Source: Undibacterium sp.
GTDB taxonomy: Bacteria > Pseudomonadota > Gammaproteobacteria > Burkholderiales > Burkholderiaceae
Reading direction: 5' to 3'
DNA: 17,560 nucleotides
Assembly (NCBI GenBank): GCA_014376575.1
Contig: JACMRF010000139.1
Location: 1 to 17,560 of the forward strand
A program made the translations under genes and the position numbers. Shown one piece after another: positions 17,422 to 17,560 of the stretch (position 1 is the first letter of the stretch; every line of letters begins with the position of its first letter). Under the pieces are notes generated by a model, which was given only the letters and a program-made list of their open reading frames with translations, made no database searches and was not told the origin of the DNA.

Positions 17422-17560
17422 TTAAGCAATAATGATCTTAGCAACCACACCAGCACCAACAGTACGCCCGCCTTCACGAATCGCGAAACGGAGGCCTTCT
17501 TCCATCGCGATCGGGTTGATCAGTTTAACAGTGATGGAGACGTTGTCGCCTGGCATGACC
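17422..17560 (-). CDS. tuf: Elongation factor Tu, C-terminal fragment (cut by window edge)
   Basis: EF-Tu delivers aminoacyl-tRNA to the ribosome as a GTP complex. Only the last 45 codons are present, reading [20 protein letters not shown], then [20 protein letters not shown] and ending KIIIA, which is the characteristic end of domain III. The gene runs off the right edge, so the loss is due to the window and not a truncation. Many relatives have two tuf copies, one in the str operon and one here before tRNA-Trp and secE; whether that holds here cannot be seen. Confidence 0.97.

Noticed and set aside
1..17560. Mobile elements, CRISPR arrays, phage or defence genes
   Set aside because: No transposase, integrase, regularly spaced repeat, target duplication or defence-type gene is visible; gene order and content are those of a conserved core region.

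Overview
The window is a housekeeping stretch from a betaproteobacterium, most likely order Burkholderiales and probably family Oxalobacteraceae. The order-level call rests on the run tuf, tRNA-Trp, secE, nusG, rplK, rplA, rplJ, rplL, rpoB, rpoC, on an RpoB of 1368 and an RpoC of 1408 residues, and on a stand-alone BirA next to a type III pantothenate kinase and a small SPOR protein. The family call is weaker and rests on memory of similar gene neighbourhoods. Every confident gene is on the minus strand, so transcription runs from the right end of the window to the left.

Right part (about 17560 down to 4800): the 3' end of an EF-Tu gene, a tRNA-Trp(CCA) with encoded CCA, then secE-nusG and rplK-rplA, each pair sharing a one-base TAATG stop/start overlap. 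Next come rplJ-rplL and rpoB-rpoC, closed by a textbook intrinsic terminator (4803-4837) just after rpoC. The non-coding gaps hold RNA structure: a 310-base leader ahead of rplJ with an asymmetric two-helix hairpin, a good candidate for the L10 autoregulatory site; two hairpins between rplL and rpoB, where E. coli has its attenuator and RNase III site; and two inverted repeats in a fairly long 224-base rpoB-rpoC gap. These genes supply the translation elongation factor, the SecYEG translocase subunit SecE, transcription factor NusG, the ribosomal stalk and L1 region, and the two large RNA polymerase subunits.

Left part (4741 down to 146): birA (biotin-protein ligase without a DNA-binding domain), coaX (first step of CoA synthesis), a membrane-anchored SPOR-domain protein, then hutG and hutF, the last two steps of the five-step histidine degradation route (formiminoglutamate to formylglutamate to glutamate plus formate). 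hutG and hutF overlap by four bases (ATGA). The other hut genes are not in the window.

Left edge (1-145): no confident gene. It holds a perfect 9-bp inverted repeat, a second small hairpin, and a plus-strand reading frame running in from outside the window and stopping at 91-93.

I found no new system, mobile element, CRISPR array or phage gene. The observations worth following are regulatory RNA structures, the placement of a hut pair beside the RNA polymerase operon, and the unexplained left edge.
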